From Flavobacterium kayseriense (GTDB lineage Bacteria; Bacteroidota; Bacteroidia; Flavobacteriales; Flavobacteriaceae): a stretch of 64,000 bases of DNA. Below are positions 1 through 8,343 of the stretch, piece by piece. The number at the start of each line of letters is the position of its first letter. The stretch's first letter is position 1. The notes beneath the pieces are model-generated. The model did no database searches and was not told the DNA's origin. It saw only the letters and a list, made by a program, of their open reading frames with translations. The stretch is taken from positions 186,001-250,000 of the forward strand of contig NZ_JACRUI010000001.1 in assembly GCF_014305095.1 (NCBI RefSeq). Direction: 5' to 3'. The position numbers and the translations under genes were made by a program.

Positions 1-1
1 A

Positions 2-238
2 GCCGAAAGTGAAGCAAGCATAACCACTGAAATTGAGCGCTACATGGCAATCCCTGGTCAGGCACTATCTTACAAAATAGGACAGCTGAAAATCATGGAG
101 CTGCGCAAGAGAGCACAAGATAAAATGGGAAAACAATTTGATATTAAAAAATTCCACGAAAAAGTGTTAGAATCAGGTGTTATGCCACTTGCTTTACTAG
201 AAAGCAAAATTGATGCTTGGATAGCAGAGAACAAATAA
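2..238 (+). CDS. DUF885 family protein, C-terminal end (partial)
   Basis: The frame is open from the left edge to the TAA at 238, so only the last 78 or so residues are present. The segment reading ERYMAIPGQALSYKIGQLK is characteristic of the C-terminal part of DUF885 proteins, a family of predicted zinc-dependent, M32-like carboxypeptidase-fold proteins. In flavobacteria these are often secreted lipoproteins, but the N-terminus is outside the window, so location cannot be judged. The ATG at 44 is internal to the conserved motif and is not the true start. The family has no well-settled substrate. Confidence 0.85.
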   Translation, partial: AESEASITTEIERYMAIPGQALSYKIGQLKIMELRKRAQDKMGKQFDIKKFHEKVLESGVMPLALLESKIDAWIAENK

Positions 239-436
239 GTGACACAATCAAATAATTAATATACTCAAAGGAAAAAGGACAATAAACAGCTCTTAATTGC
301 ATTTGTTAATAACACCAACTAGTCATCTAATTGAAATTATATCAAAATTCGAGCTATTGCACTGTTCTTTATTATTAACTTTTAAAGTTAAACACATTAA
401 ATTAATCATTCAAATAATTGATATAAAAAATAAACT

Positions 437-883
437 ATGAATATTTCCAAAAAACTAATACTTGAAGCTTGCCTTCAAAAACAGAACGATTTAATTGACG
501 GTTTTACAACTCGATTAGAAAATATGGAATCTGATGCTATGGACCACGATCATTCACCAAGTCAGTCCGAAGGCCGCACGGCAGGCAAAATGGAATTAAT
601 TAATGCCATTGGTAACGAACTTACATTTGCACAACGGGAAATGGAATTTCTAAAAAGTTTGGACTCTTCAAAAGTTTGTGATATAGTAGAACCTGGAGCA
701 GTCGTTGTTACAAACAAAATGACTTTCTATATTTGTGTTTCTATTGAAAATTTTGAAGCTGCAGGAAAAGATTTTTTTGGAATGTCTTACAAAGCACCAC
801 TTTATGCAGAAATGCGTGGTCTTAAAAAGGAATCCTCATTCAAATACAACGAAACCGAATACAAGATCTTAGACATCTACTAG
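437..883 (+). CDS. GreA/GreB-like C-terminal domain protein
   Basis: This is a 148-residue soluble protein without signal peptide or membrane segment. The N-terminal half (residues 1-75) is predicted helical and contains a charged stretch with DHDHSPSQSEGR and later AQREMEFLKSL. The C-terminal half (about 80-145) resembles the FKBP-like C-terminal domain of transcript cleavage factors GreA/GreB: it has a VEPGAVVVTN strand followed by a YxICVSIE strand. The closest flavobacterial relatives are often auto-annotated as 3-oxoacyl-ACP synthase, which the sequence does not support. A Gre-like or Rnk-like role in binding RNA polymerase is inference only. It is monocistronic, preceded by about 200 bp of AT-rich DNA and followed by a hairpin terminator. 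Confidence 0.7.
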   Translation: MNISKKLILEACLQKQNDLIDGFTTRLENMESDAMDHDHSPSQSEGRTAGKMELINAIGNELTFAQREMEFLKSLDSSKVCDIVEPGAVVVTNKMTFYICVSIENFEAAGKDFFGMSYKAPLYAEMRGLKKESSFKYNETEYKILDIY

Positions 884-913
884 TACGATTTAACAGTACT
901 ACTTTATCCCTTT

Positions 914-944
914 AAAACCTCTTAAACTATGTATAAGAGGTTTT
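914..944 (+). terminator. Hairpin terminator after the Gre-like gene
   Basis: Perfect 11-bp inverted repeat, AAAACCTCTTA (914-924) and TAAGAGGTTTT (934-944), with a 9-nt loop. It begins about 30 bp after the stop codon. Confidence 0.75.
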
Positions 945-1042
945 GGTCATTTATAATAAAAGATTTAATTGAAGAGATAAATTCAAAAACAACATAGAGT
1001 CGAAATCACTGACTAAATACCAAGACCAAACCAAAAATAAAA

Positions 1043-1070
1043 AAACCCCAACTAGTATAAGTTGGGGTTT
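1043..1070. terminator. Strong hairpin, orphan terminator
   Basis: Perfect 11-bp stem, AAACCCCAACT (1043-1053) and AGTTGGGGTTT (1060-1070), with a 6-nt loop. It has A/T tracts on both sides and no intact gene directly next to it. It may have served a gene that has since decayed. Confidence 0.55.
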
Positions 1071-1145
1071 CTAATATGCGTAAAATAGAATTACAAGCCA
1101 AATCTTCACAATTTTGTATCACGAAGAAAAAAGACAATTAGATAA

Positions 1146-1289
1146 TCAGAAAAACTAATTAAAGATATTTCTGAAACTAAACCTTTAGGTAATGAAGATT
1201 TTTAATTGGTAGTTAGATATAACCAATATCTTGAGGATATTACTAAATTAAATAAACGCATAATTAAAGCAGCTACTTTCTACAAATAA
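1146..1289 (+). pseudogene. Possible gene remnant
   Basis: One frame reads about 47 codons with a single internal stop (TAA after GNEDF) before a final TAA. The composition is protein-like, with charged helical segments such as YNQYLEDITKLNKRIIKAA. There is no start codon and I recognise no family. This may be chance. Confidence 0.2.
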
Positions 1290-1606
1290 TATAGACTAAC
1301 CTTGATTGCATTTACGCTTGTACACTTCCTTATGAGTAGTGATGATTTTAAGTCTTACATAAAGTAAACCACTCTTCATTTTATTCCTTTCATAATACCG
1401 CTCCTAATCAAATCAACTATTCCAAAATATTTCTATCCAAACAGATTTCTTTCATCTTTTTTAACGGTTCTTTCTACAAGTAGGTTTTACCACAAGCAGT
1501 CTACCTTTTTTTCTCAAGACTATCGATGGTCAAAATAGCTGGCTATCAATTTCATAATATAGCTATTCATCAAAAATCATCACTTTGATGTGGTTAAAAC
1601 AAAGCA

Positions 1607-1635
1607 AAAACTCCATTATTGGTTAATGGAGTTTT
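1607..1635 (-). terminator. Probable terminator of the PUL operon
   Basis: Perfect 12-bp stem, AAAACTCCATTA (1607-1618) and TAATGGAGTTTT (1624-1635), with a 5-nt loop. Read on the minus strand it is followed by T-rich sequence. It lies about 150 bp beyond the GH3 stop codon. Confidence 0.65.
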
Positions 1636-1781
1636 ATTTTGGTTTGCTTAGCATCAAATCAGACACTTTTTTGAACAAAAGAACCTGAGATGTAATAAAA
1701 GCAATTGTATTCTATTTCAATTGTTATCTCTCAATTATGCTGTTTCGCCTCTAGAAATGAAATTTAAAATATTGCTAATCT

Positions 1782-4106
1782 TTATTCACTAACTACAAAT
1801 GAGGCTTTTAAAGATGCTTTAGAATCCCCTCCTACCCATAAGTTAAAATCACCAGGTTCTACCTCCCATTTTTTATTAAGGGTGTAAAACTGAAGCACAT
1901 CTGAATTTATTGTAAAGTGAATAGTTTTAGTTTCACCCGCTTTAATCATCACTTTCTCAAAAGCCTTTAACTCTCTCACTGGCCTCGTTATACTACCTAT
2001 TAAATCTCTAATATACAACTGTACCACTTCTTCACCATCTCTACCTCCAGAATTAAAAACATCAACAGATACTTTTATAGAGCCTTCCTTAGAAATAACC
2101 GATTTATCTAATTTTAAATTTTTGTATTCGAAAGTACTATAACTAAGTCCGTAACCAAAAGGATACAATGCACTTTTAGGAGCATCTGTATAACCAGAAT
2201 AAGTTACATGGCTTGGACTGCTTGGCCTACCCGTATTTTTTTGGTTATAATACAATGGCTCTTGTCCTACGTTATGTGGAAAAGAAACTGGTAATTTACC
2301 TGAAGGGTTATAATCCCCAAAAAGAACATCTGCAATTGCATTTCCGGACTGAGAACCCAAGAACCAACATTCTAGAATAGATGGCACATTATTGGCCGCC
2401 CAGGAAATATCCATTGGTCTTCCGTTCATTAGAACAATAACAATGTTTTTATTAACTTTATAAACTGCTTCAAGTAGCTCTTGTTGTACACCGAAAAACC
2501 CAATATTAGTTTGACTGCGACCTTCACCAGTTTGAAATGCATTTTCCCCAATTGCTAATAGGACGACTTCAGATTTTCTTGCTGCTTCAACAGCGGCTTG
2601 AATTCCAGAGGTATTATCAGTATTAAACTTGATCGGAAACAAAAACTGACTTTCTCCAGGTTTCAAGTTAGGAATCGTTAAATCTGCACCTTTTTCATAG
2701 TAAATTTTGGTGTTCTTACCAACTGCACTTCTAACACCCTCTAAAAGAGAAACTGCTGAATCGTTTTTACCCAATGCCCTCCAATTTCCCAAAGGTGTAT
2801 CTTTATCATCTGCAAGAGGCCCAATAACAGCGATACTCTTAATCTCCTTCGAGAGCGGAAGTAACTTACTACTGTTTTTTAACAAAACGATAGATTTTTT
2901 TGCTGCATCACGCGCGATTGCTAAATTTTCTTTAGTATAAACCTCGCTCTTTTCTTTTTTCTCATCGCAATACCTATAGGGATCATCAAAAAGACCTAAT
3001 TTAAACTTTAACCTCAGCACGCGTCTTACAGCATCATCTAACTGCGAAAGCGTTATTTTATTTTCATTTAATAGTGTTTCTAGATTTGCTTCATATGCAT
3101 AGGATTCCATGTCCATATCGCTACCAGCGCTCAGTGCTATTTGAGCAGCATGCTTTTTATCTTTAGCATAACCATGTGCGATCATTTCACCGATAGACCC
3201 CCAATCAGATACTATAAAACCATCCCATCCCCAGTCTCTTTTCAGGATGTCTCTCTGTAACATTTTATTCCCAGTAGAAGGAATACCGTCTATCTCATTA
3301 AAGGAATTCATAAATGTTGCTACACCTGCTTCCGCCGCCGCTTTAAAAGGTGGTAAAATAGTATTGTGTAACTCGTATTCGCCAATATTGACAGAATTAT
3401 AATCTCGTCCAGCTTCAGCAAAACCATATCCGGCAAAGTGTTTAGCGCAAGCAGCAATAGTGTGTGAAAGTGACAAATCATTGCCTTGAAACCCCTCTAT
3501 ACGTGCTACTCCGATCACACTATTTAAATAAGGATCTTCTCCAGCACCTTCCATTATTCTTCCCCAACGAGCATCCCTTGACACATCGATCATTGGAGCA
3601 AAAGTCCATTGAATTCCTGAAGCTGCTGCTTCTTTTGCAGCGATTGCTGCTGTCTGCTTTATAATATCTAAATCCCAACTAGCACTTTCTCCTAAAGGAA
3701 TCGGAAAAATGGTTTTATAACCATGAATCACATCATACCCAAAAATTAGAGGAATTTTAAGCCTGGAGTAATCCATTACTATTTTCTGCGTTTCCCTAAT
3801 AGAAGCTACTGAAGTAATATTTAACATAGAACCTACTTCCCCATTTTTCAATTTATTTAGTTTGTATTGATCACCTGTAGAGCTTGAGGGGCCTGTAGCA
3901 TTCCACTTACCACTATACTGCACTAACTGACCAATTTTTTCATTTAGACGCATTAATTGTAAAACAGAATCTACTTTACGTTCTAAATTTTCATCTGATT
4001 CAGAAGATGAATACTTTTTTTCATTAATCAATTTGGCATCTTGTAAGCCATATAGCGCTATAGAAATCACCATCACTGGGATCAATATTAATATTGTTTT
4101 CTTCAT
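1782..4106 (-). CDS. bglX: Glycoside hydrolase family 3 beta-glucosidase (BglX-like)
   Basis: This 774-residue exo-acting beta-glucosidase removes terminal glucose from beta-glucan oligosaccharides, most likely in the periplasm. The N-terminus (residues 1-20) is a signal peptide or anchor. The order is the usual one for GH3: N-terminal TIM barrel (about 50-390), alpha/beta sandwich (about 405-620) and C-terminal fibronectin-III-like domain (about 690-765). The nucleophile is Asp301 in the motif FIVSDWGS. The TGEGRSQTNIGF segment in the second domain matches the acid/base region of BglX-type enzymes. Length is normal. It is the last gene of the PUL operon, 95 bp after the EEP gene and followed by a hairpin terminator. 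The GH3 call is firm; specificity (beta-1,3 versus beta-1,4 or beta-1,6) cannot be read from sequence. Confidence 0.95.
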   Translation of the reverse strand: MKKTILILIPVMVISIALYGLQDAKLINEKKYSSSESDENLERKVDSVLQLMRLNEKIGQLVQYSGKWNATGPSSSTGDQYKLNKLKNGEVGSMLNITSVASIRETQKIVMDYSRLKIPLIFGYDVIHGYKTIFPIPLGESASWDLDIIKQTAAIAAKEAAASGIQWTFAPMIDVSRDARWGRIMEGAGEDPYLNSVIGVARIEGFQGNDLSLSHTIAACAKHFAGYGFAEAGRDYNSVNIGEYELHNTILPPFKAAAEAGVATFMNSFNEIDGIPSTGNKMLQRDILKRDWGWDGFIVSDWGSIGEMIAHGYAKDKKHAAQIALSAGSDMDMESYAYEANLETLLNENKITLSQLDDAVRRVLRLKFKLGLFDDPYRYCDEKKEKSEVYTKENLAIARDAAKKSIVLLKNSSKLLPLSKEIKSIAVIGPLADDKDTPLGNWRALGKNDSAVSLLEGVRSAVGKNTKIYYEKGADLTIPNLKPGESQFLFPIKFNTDNTSGIQAAVEAARKSEVVLLAIGENAFQTGEGRSQTNIGFFGVQQELLEAVYKVNKNIVIVLMNGRPMDISWAANNVPSILECWFLGSQSGNAIADVLFGDYNPSGKLPVSFPHNVGQEPLYYNQKNTGRPSSPSHVTYSGYTDAPKSALYPFGYGLSYSTFEYKNLKLDKSVISKEGSIKVSVDVFNSGGRDGEEVVQLYIRDLIGSITRPVRELKAFEKVMIKAGETKTIHFTINSDVLQFYTLNKKWEVEPGDFNLWVGGDSKASLKASFVVSE

Positions 4107-4201
4107 TTAAATAGATTTAATCGTTAATCTGATTATTGTCCTTACGTATTATGTATTCACAAAAATCTAAATACAAAAAAATAAACTTCATCAATGGCAT
4201 T

Positions 4202-5038
4202 TTATTCCATCGCTAGCTCAACGTATACAGGAAAGTGGTCTGATGGGTATTTAAGGTTATTAGAATCACTTAAAACCGCATATTTGTTTACAGTAAGCTG
4301 TTTTGATTTAGAAATGAAGATATAATCAATTTTTCTAGTTACTGCTTCATTAAATTTAAAACCATTAAAAGTTCCTGATGGACCAAATTTTAGTTTAGCT
4401 GCCGTATCTGAATTTATCATGTCCTCAGATATATTTTTTATAAGTACATTATTTGGTTCTACATTGAAATCACCCATTAAGACCACAGGGTAGTTTTGAG
4501 TGTTTAACTCCTTAATTTTTTGCTGAATTTGTTTTATTCCATTCACTTGTGCTTGCTCTCCCACATGATCCAAGTGAGTATTAAAAATCCATATTTTTTT
4601 TGAAGTTTTTAAATCAGTAAACAAGCCGTAAGTGCAAATTCGTGGATATGCTGCATCCCAACCTTTAGATAATTTTTCAGGTGTTTCAGAGAGCCAAAAC
4701 GTACTTACTTTCTCTACTTTGAATTTGTTTACATTATAAAAAATAGCCGAATACTCTCCTTGCTCACCACCATCTCTACCTGAACCAATAGCTTTATAAT
4801 CCCTCAAAAATTCTTTTAAATCTGCCATCTGATTAGGCCTCGCTTCCTGTACACCAAGAACATCCGGACCAAAAAAGAGTACTTGAGAACTTAAAAATTC
4901 TTTTCTGTTTTTCCATGCGTTATCACCATCTGAAGCAATATCTAATCGAATATTATAAGTCATAACTTTGACCACTTGACTTTTACAACTAGTAAAAATT
5001 AATAAAATAATTAATAAATGTATTGTATACTTTTTCAT
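4202..5038 (-). CDS. Endonuclease/exonuclease/phosphatase (EEP) family lipoprotein
   Basis: A 278-residue lipoprotein: hydrophobic residues 3-16, then lipobox FTSC with Cys18. The remainder is one EEP (DNase I-like) domain. The visible catalytic motifs are MTYNIR, GVQEARPNQ (metal-binding Glu), WIFNTHLDHVG, MGDFNVEP (Asp/Asn) and the terminal YPSDHFPVYVEL (Asp-His pair). Members cleave phosphodiesters or phosphomonoesters in nucleic acids, inositol phosphates or sphingolipids. A cell-surface or periplasmic member inside a glucan PUL is more likely to act on a phosphate group of the substrate than on DNA, but this is inferred from context. It starts 37 bp after the GDPD-GH16 gene, so the two are probably co-expressed. 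Confidence 0.9.
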   Translation of the reverse strand: MKKYTIHLLIILLIFTSCKSQVVKVMTYNIRLDIASDGDNAWKNRKEFLSSQVLFFGPDVLGVQEARPNQMADLKEFLRDYKAIGSGRDGGEQGEYSAIFYNVNKFKVEKVSTFWLSETPEKLSKGWDAAYPRICTYGLFTDLKTSKKIWIFNTHLDHVGEQAQVNGIKQIQQKIKELNTQNYPVVLMGDFNVEPNNVLIKNISEDMINSDTAAKLKFGPSGTFNGFKFNEAVTRKIDYIFISKSKQLTVNKYAVLSDSNNLKYPSDHFPVYVELAME

Positions 5039-5075
5039 ATATATTGTCTAACTTTTTAATAAAGAGATTATTAAT

Positions 5076-6674
5076 TTACTCATTTTGAAAAACTCGAACA
5101 TAGTCAATAACCATCTGCTGAGGAAAAATGGAATCATCAATACCTTTTTTCCCTCCCCACATGCCACCAACGGCAACGTTTAATATAAGGTGGAAATTTT
5201 TATCAAAAGGCCATTCAGCAGTACTATTATGCTCATTAACAATATGATTATAGACAACATTATCAACTATAAAATCCATTGTATCAGGAGTCCATTCTAG
5301 GGCATAAACATGGAATGTATCGTTAGGTTGTTCAACAAAAATGGTCTTGCCCTTTTGTGTCCCCTTCAAATGATTATAGGCTTTAGTATGAATAGTTCCG
5401 TGTACCATATTATTATCGTAACCTACCTGCTCCATTATATCAATCTCACCACTTTCGGGCCATCCAATTTGTTTTCTATCATCGCTTAACATCCATATCG
5501 CAGGCCACATGCCTCGACCTTTGGGTAATTTAGCACTTACTTCTATGCGACCATATTTCCATGACGCTAAACCTTCTGTTTTTATTCTGGCTGACGTATA
5601 CTCAGCAGTATCAATTTCGGTCACATACTTTAACCAACTTTTATTTTTAAAGGCATCACTTTTATAGTCTTTGTTTCTAATTTTTTCCTTTATTGCTTCA
5701 ATAATCAAATAACCGTTTTCAACTCTAACATTTTTTAAATTATCTGTATAATATTGTTTTTCCTGATTAGCTACAAAACCATAATCATAACTCCATTTAG
5801 AGCTATCTAGCTTTCCTTTACTATTAAACTCATCACTCCAAATCAATCTATAACCCTGTTTTATAGGACTCTTTTTTATTGTTTCGAATAATAATTCAGG
5901 TTCATCAGTAGTAATAAAATTGAATTCATTTGCTACTAACCATTTCAAGTCTGCTTGTTTATTTGCTGTCCAAGCATTTAAAAGTAAATCTAGCTTTTTT
6001 GCACTTTGTATCCATTGCGGATTTCTTTTAAAGACACTCAGTTCATAATCTAGGCCTGAAATACCATCATCTTTTAATTGCATTGGTGTTTTAGATCCGT
6101 ATAAATATTGGATTTTTGCACCAGCATCTAGTTCTTTTACTTTCTTCAGAATACCATAACTAAAACTTACATAAGTTAATATGAATGATTCTGCTTTCAG
6201 TTCTTTTACTAAGCTCACCACCTTTTTTGCAAGTATTAAATTACCATCATCTTTTTTAGTAGGCTTAATTTCACAAACTAAACCTGTGGCAGAATTATTT
6301 TTCATTCCTGCAAGAAGATATTGCTTTAATGTGGGTAATGTCTCTCCATTTGAGAGTTTATGTTTTGAAAGTTCCGCATAAGTAGTCTCCTCAACAACTA
6401 AGTTATTATACTTTTCATCATGAGTTACAACAAGAATATTATCTGAAGTCATTCTAACATCAAATTCAGACCCTATGCATCCCAAAGCAATTGCCTCTTT
6501 GAGTGAAGCTATAGAGTTTTGCGGAAGGTTTTTCGCTTTCCAAGCACCTCTATGAGCAATAACAGGATTATTAGCAAATTCTATTTTATTCCTATTTTTA
6601 CTCGGAGCACATGCTACAAAAAGCGAGAGTACGACTACTACAACCTTAAATTTCAAATCCTTAATTTTAAACAT
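5076..6674 (-). CDS. Fused glycerophosphodiesterase (GDPD) and GH16 glucanase lipoprotein
   Basis: A 532-residue lipoprotein (lipobox FVAC, Cys22) carrying two catalytic domains. Residues about 36-265 are a GDPD domain: AHRGAW with the first catalytic His, GSEFDVRM with the Glu/Asp metal ligands, and VVTHDEKY with the second His. Residues about 275-532 are GH16: SGEIDIME at 409-415 holds nucleophile Glu410, helper Asp412 and acid/base Glu415, and the WPAIWML and NVAVGGMWGG segments are typical of laminarinase-type members. The reading frame is continuous with no repeat or frameshift at the junction, so it is a true fusion. GDPD hydrolyses glycerophosphodiesters and GH16 cuts beta-1,3 or beta-1,3-1,4 glucans. 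One polypeptide with both suggests attack on a glycerophosphate-substituted glucan (inference). The stop of SusD lies 2 bp upstream. Confidence 0.92.
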   Translation of the reverse strand: MFKIKDLKFKVVVVVLSLFVACAPSKNRNKIEFANNPVIAHRGAWKAKNLPQNSIASLKEAIALGCIGSEFDVRMTSDNILVVTHDEKYNNLVVEETTYAELSKHKLSNGETLPTLKQYLLAGMKNNSATGLVCEIKPTKKDDGNLILAKKVVSLVKELKAESFILTYVSFSYGILKKVKELDAGAKIQYLYGSKTPMQLKDDGISGLDYELSVFKRNPQWIQSAKKLDLLLNAWTANKQADLKWLVANEFNFITTDEPELLFETIKKSPIKQGYRLIWSDEFNSKGKLDSSKWSYDYGFVANQEKQYYTDNLKNVRVENGYLIIEAIKEKIRNKDYKSDAFKNKSWLKYVTEIDTAEYTSARIKTEGLASWKYGRIEVSAKLPKGRGMWPAIWMLSDDRKQIGWPESGEIDIMEQVGYDNNMVHGTIHTKAYNHLKGTQKGKTIFVEQPNDTFHVYALEWTPDTMDFIVDNVVYNHIVNEHNSTAEWPFDKNFHLILNVAVGGMWGGKKGIDDSIFPQQMVIDYVRVFQNE

Positions 6675-6676
6675 TA

Positions 6677-8326
6677 TTAATATCCATTATTTTGAGGATA
6701 TCCTGGACCAAGTAAGTCCATTTGACTTTTAGGAATTACCCAATTAACCATCCAAGTTTGCATATTACGTCTAGCATCATTTGCAAAGGTAAAAGGATCT
6801 GCAGCTGTGTTAGCGTGAGTGCCTGAATTTTGAAGTCCTAGGTCTCCAGCTTTTCCGTAGCCTGCGTGATTAACAATGTAAGCGTACAATTTTCCAGTTC
6901 TCTTTAACATGTACCAGCGACGACCTTCAAATGCTAATTCTCTAGCTTGTTCGTCAAGAATATCTTCAATTGTTATTACATTGGTCAATGCAGGAGTATT
7001 AGCCCTTGTTCGCACCTTATTTAAATTAATTAAAGCAGCAGGATTATTACCTAATCGCATATTTGCTTCTGCAGCATACAGGTAAGTTTCTGCTAATCTT
7101 GCCATCATAATATTTTTAACTTGTGTATCTTCTGTAGGAATGCCATCATCAGGGAAATACTTTCTACAACCCGCATTTTGACGAATGAAAAAACCATTTC
7201 TACTTGCTACATCACCAAATTCTTTCCATGGGGCTGATGGGTTATTTCTAATTATAGATCCTAGTGTTTGACCAGCCGGTAAAGTTGCCGGATCATTATA
7301 AACATAATCCTTAATATAGTATGTTCCTTTAATACGAGTATCATTAGGACTTTGTGCTAATAGATCACGAACATAATTATTCATTGTCAACCAACCAAAA
7401 CCACGACCAGCCTGCTCAATTGTGTACTTCGAACCTGGTGTTTGTTCTGCATAATTTGGCATAAGATTAAAATTCACCTTATTTGCATTTCCATTTACTG
7501 CTTTTTTGAACTGTAATACCCATAAGGCTTCTTTAGTATTCATGTCCCCTTTAAAAACCAAATCAGTACCGGTATTTAGAGCGTGTGTTGCTACCTGCGC
7601 AATAACCGTTTCAGACTGTGTCTTGGCCTCTAACCAATCACTTTGCCACAGAGCGACCTCAGCTTTTAGATGTCTAGCTGCACCCTGCCCAACCTTTCCA
7701 GCTGTAACATTCCACTGTAAATTAGCAATTGCAAAAGTTAAATCCTCTTTCACTAATTTATAAATATCCGCTTCTGGTGTTTTATCTTTTATTATAGTTA
7801 AAGCATTCTCTGGAGTAGTAGGCTCCGTGGTAACATAAATATTATTAAATAATTTGAATAGTGTAAACACGGAGTTAGCTCGAAAAAATTTAGCCTCAGC
7901 TATAATTTGATTTCTTCTTGCATCAGGCATATCAACCGAGGCTGCTGCTTTGATCAGTGCATTTGAACGGTCTAAAATTCTATAGTACAAATTCCAGTAT
8001 GTCCCATGTACTCCACTATTAGTTGGGAATCGACCACTATTAATTTTTCCATAATTAGATATTTCGCCTCCTCGAGGAACCGTCAAATCATCTTTAGCAT
8101 CAATTACAATAGGATCTGAACCGTTATTTGTTCCACTTTCCCAAAAAGATCTTTGAATATTATATAACCCAACAACTCCCGTTTCTAGACCCTCAGGTGT
8201 GTTGTAGACAAATTCAGCAGTAAAACCAGATGTTGGCTCTTCCTTTAAGTATTCTGTACAGGAATTCAACAAAAATAAAGCAGTAAGAAAAAAACTCCAT
8301 TTAATATAAAGATTATTATTTTTCAT
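6677..8326 (-). CDS. SusD-family glycan-binding lipoprotein (RagB/SusD)
   Basis: This is the surface lipoprotein partner of the SusC transporter. It forms the lid that captures oligosaccharides and delivers them into the barrel. The 549-residue protein has a lipobox LNSC with Cys23, followed by the EYLKEEPTSGFT segment common after SusD lipoboxes. An alpha-helical TPR-like scaffold fills the middle (for example LDRSNALIKAA and AEAKFFRA at about 110-150). The C-terminal region has MMARLAETYLYAAEANMR and LAFEGRRWYMLKRTGKL, which are typical of the SusD/RagB family. It starts 17 bp after SusC and is almost abutted to the GDPD-GH16 gene, so it is translationally close to both. Confidence 0.95.
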   Translation of the reverse strand: MKNNNLYIKWSFFLTALFLLNSCTEYLKEEPTSGFTAEFVYNTPEGLETGVVGLYNIQRSFWESGTNNGSDPIVIDAKDDLTVPRGGEISNYGKINSGRFPTNSGVHGTYWNLYYRILDRSNALIKAAASVDMPDARRNQIIAEAKFFRANSVFTLFKLFNNIYVTTEPTTPENALTIIKDKTPEADIYKLVKEDLTFAIANLQWNVTAGKVGQGAARHLKAEVALWQSDWLEAKTQSETVIAQVATHALNTGTDLVFKGDMNTKEALWVLQFKKAVNGNANKVNFNLMPNYAEQTPGSKYTIEQAGRGFGWLTMNNYVRDLLAQSPNDTRIKGTYYIKDYVYNDPATLPAGQTLGSIIRNNPSAPWKEFGDVASRNGFFIRQNAGCRKYFPDDGIPTEDTQVKNIMMARLAETYLYAAEANMRLGNNPAALINLNKVRTRANTPALTNVITIEDILDEQARELAFEGRRWYMLKRTGKLYAYIVNHAGYGKAGDLGLQNSGTHANTAADPFTFANDARRNMQTWMVNWVIPKSQMDLLGPGYPQNNGY

Positions 8327-8343
8327 GATATAATATTTAAAAA

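Larger units (their letters stand above)
1080..1781. other. About 700 bp without an intact gene
   Basis: No convincing reading frame, RNA gene or mobile element is visible. Short stretches look like worn coding sequence: one on the plus strand at 1146-1289, and one on the minus strand at roughly 1590-1320. The latter, read across several stops and frame changes, has the flavour of a LytTR DNA-binding domain (an ILYYEID-like strand followed by GRLLVVK). A hairpin at 1607-1635 probably ends the PUL transcript from the right. Confidence 0.45.

Noticed and set aside
1146..1781. Insertion sequence remnant
   Set aside because: No terminal inverted repeats, target duplication or transposase motif could be found.
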